Source: Sphingomonas crocodyli
GTDB taxonomy: Bacteria; Pseudomonadota; Alphaproteobacteria; Sphingomonadales; Sphingomonadaceae
Reading direction: 5' to 3'
DNA: 64,000 nucleotides
NCBI RefSeq assembly: GCF_004005865.1
Contig: NZ_SACN01000003.1
Location: forward strand, 1-64,000
How positions within the stretch are numbered: the stretch's first letter is position 1; each line of letters opens with the position of its first letter. The notes under the pieces are model-generated. The model saw only the letters and a program-made list of their open reading frames with translations. It ran no database searches and was not told where the DNA came from. The position numbers and the translations under genes are program-made. Below are positions 62,689 through 64,000 of the stretch, piece after piece.

Positions 62689-63450
62689 CTAAGCTGCTAC
62701 CCGATCCATTGTTGCCAATGCGGGGCGGGTGAAAATCCGCTGCTCCTCTTTTTCGGAGAAGAAGAAAGGATAGAGCGATCGGCTGTTTTCCTGGCGGTGT
62801 CCGGCATGGGCGTCGATGGCTTTGCGAATATCGTCGACCTTGAGCCACATCAGAACCGCAGGAGCGCCGACCGACTGGTTAGTCTTGACCTCGCCTACCG
62901 GCTTGAAACCAAGCATGGCCTGATAAAAGCGGCGGTGGCGTGGATTAACCTCTATGAAAAGGTCGGTGCAGCGATGCTCATTATAGCCGTAGATGAATAC
63001 GATGTGGAACAACGCGGCGAGCATCGGCTTTGACGGCATATCGGCGTCAAAAGCGAGCTTGGTGAGCTCGCAGACCCTGGCGCCCGGTACGTTGCGGAAG
63101 TTGTCAATCTCACCCTTGAAGATATCGTCCGCAGCCAAGCCGGCCGGCGAATCCACACCCAGGGTGATCGTGCCGAAAACCCCGTCGTCGCTCGACGCTG
63201 TGAAGGTCATATGCGAGGATTGTGCGGGGATCTGATGCTGATCGCCATAACCGCGCCAGGCATAACGCCGGTTGACCAACATCCGCGCCGAATTGCGCTG
63301 GTCGTCCGTTTCCGCAAGGCGAACCGTGACCGTCTTGAAACCGGTTGCACACGAGCCCTGTGTCGTAGCTGGACGAAGCGGGACGCTCAGGTCGCAAGAC
63401 CTCAGACCTATATCGACAGCAAAGCTGCCACTTACCCAGTGGACCGACAT
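62689..63450 (-). CDS. FeeM-type N-acyl amino acid synthase-like protein, copy 2
   Basis: A 253-residue paralogue of the gene at 41806-42630. The core from FKTVTVRLAETDDQRNSARM to the end region SRSLYPFFFSEKEEQRIF is nearly identical, with differences such as AETDD for ADSDD and DDGVFG for DEGVVG. The N-terminal about 40 residues differ completely, and the final tail is shorter. ATG 63450 has a G-rich ribosome site. As for copy 1, the likely role is long-chain acyl transfer to an amino acid. Confidence 0.82.
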   Translation of the reverse strand: MSVHWVSGSFAVDIGLRSCDLSVPLRPATTQGSCATGFKTVTVRLAETDDQRNSARMLVNRRYAWRGYGDQHQIPAQSSHMTFTASSDDGVFGTITLGVDSPAGLAADDIFKGEIDNFRNVPGARVCELTKLAFDADMPSKPMLAALFHIVFIYGYNEHRCTDLFIEVNPRHRRFYQAMLGFKPVGEVKTNQSVGAPAVLMWLKVDDIRKAIDAHAGHRQENSRSLYPFFFSEKEEQRIFTRPALATMDRVAA

Positions 63451-63927
63451 CGAAACCCCCCACAGCGGAAAACAACGTTTCCTTCACTTCGCGCAGCGCA
63501 TCTTGACGGACCGTCCGACCCGTCAACTGCGTTTAAGTCATTGTGGCAGCAGGTGATGTTGCATCAAAGTGCAACAACGCAACCGCGAAACCGAACGTCC
63601 ATGTGACCCCCAATACCCCGCATCAGCTCCCCATGGCCTCTGCAGTTACAGTCTATTAACAAAGAGTGCGACATGGTTAATAGCGGTTTTTTGCCATAGG
63701 CGCGACGAAGCGTGGGTGGATCAAGCCAAAGCTTATCCAACCAGGCCACACTGGCCTTTTTGGAGGTCGCGGACAGGCTGATCGTTCGAATGTTCGTGCC
63801 TGTCAGGCAATCAGCGCGCCCACGGCCCGTGCTCGCCACACTTCCAACCGTATATGCCTCCGCCCGGAGGCGCTTTGCCCTTGCCGCTATGCGCCTGAAG
63901 CACAATCGGGGGCAGAGAAAGGCCTAC
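63451..63927. other. Intergenic region
   Basis: No gene is supported. A short hairpin GTTGCA/TGCAAC near 63557-63574 was noted; the promoter for copy 2 presumably lies in this region. Confidence 0.4.
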
Positions 63928-64000
63928 TCAACCGCAACTAAGAGCGTTACGCTGTTGCGATCGCCTTACGAGCAGGCCGACAGCTCCAAAACCGATCAGC
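63928..64000 (-). CDS. PEP-CTERM protein, C-terminal end only (cut by the window edge)
   Basis: On the minus strand the last 23 codons before the stop at 63928-63930 read LIGFGAVGLLVRRSQQRNAL, SCG. This is the helix and Arg cluster of a PEPxxWA-type sorting tail, as in the proteins at 29718 and 55929. The PEP motif and the rest of the gene lie beyond the window. The short length limits certainty. Confidence 0.65.
   Translation of the reverse strand, partial: LIGFGAVGLLVRRSQQRNALSCG

Overview
The window looks like a chromosomal stretch of a sphingomonad alphaproteobacterium (Sphingomonas or a close relative). The grounds are the high-GC coding style, several proteins with PEPxxWA-type C-terminal sorting signals, a small protein resembling the XrtV exosortase accessory protein, an EpsD-type lipoprotein, FeeM-type N-acyl amino acid synthase-like proteins and BBP2-type outer-membrane barrels. 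No rRNA and no complete tRNA was seen.

Layout. (1) 1-6.2 kb: the 3' end of galE, a possible DUF6232-type membrane protein, an acyltransferase-3 protein, small membrane proteins, a GlsB/YeaQ-type stress protein and a repeat-bearing anchored partner. (2) About 4.9-19.5 kb: a gene-poor accessory region. It holds many very small genes, some resembling ribosome modulation factor, and an orphan receiver-domain protein. It also holds decayed phage or mobile genes (HNH endonuclease, IS5-family transposase, broken membrane genes) and a truncated tRNA-like 3' end. Two near-identical IS66-type remnants lie as direct repeats near its edges. (3) 19.6-29.2 kb: a translationally coupled minus-strand operon with a two-partner-secretion transporter (TpsB), a 1,577-residue adhesin-like TpsA with an apparent NIDO domain, and a large exported TPR-CHAT (caspase-like) protein. 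(4) 29.7-34.9 kb: a minus-strand exopolysaccharide block with three GT4-type transferases, one GT2 transferase and a PEP-CTERM protein. (5) 35.4-41.4 kb: an EF-hand-like exported protein and a complete RND efflux set (adaptor, permease, TolC-type channel). (6) 41.8-63.5 kb: a second envelope and exopolysaccharide region bracketed by two very similar FeeM-type acyltransferase genes. It contains a MarR regulator, a broken esterase, a polysaccharide export lipoprotein (OPX), a flippase, two GT4 transferases, an endonuclease/exonuclease/phosphatase-fold protein, a Wzc-like tyrosine kinase, a BBP2 barrel, an XrtV-accessory-like protein, a PEP-CTERM protein, an EpsD-type PPIase, a fatty-acid desaturase, a cyclopropane fatty acid synthase and a secreted glycoside hydrolase. 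(7) The right edge cuts into another PEP-CTERM protein.

How the parts fit together (inference). The glycosyltransferases, flippase, kinase/co-polymerase, OPX protein, barrel and EpsD are most of an export machine for an exopolysaccharide. PEP-CTERM proteins, the XrtV-like accessory and FeeM-type enzymes commonly accompany this type of machine. A polymerase, a priming transferase and the exosortase were not found here and presumably lie elsewhere. The TpsB-TpsA-CHAT operon is the most interesting candidate system: a secreted large adhesin coupled by overlapping stop/start codons to an exported caspase-like protein.
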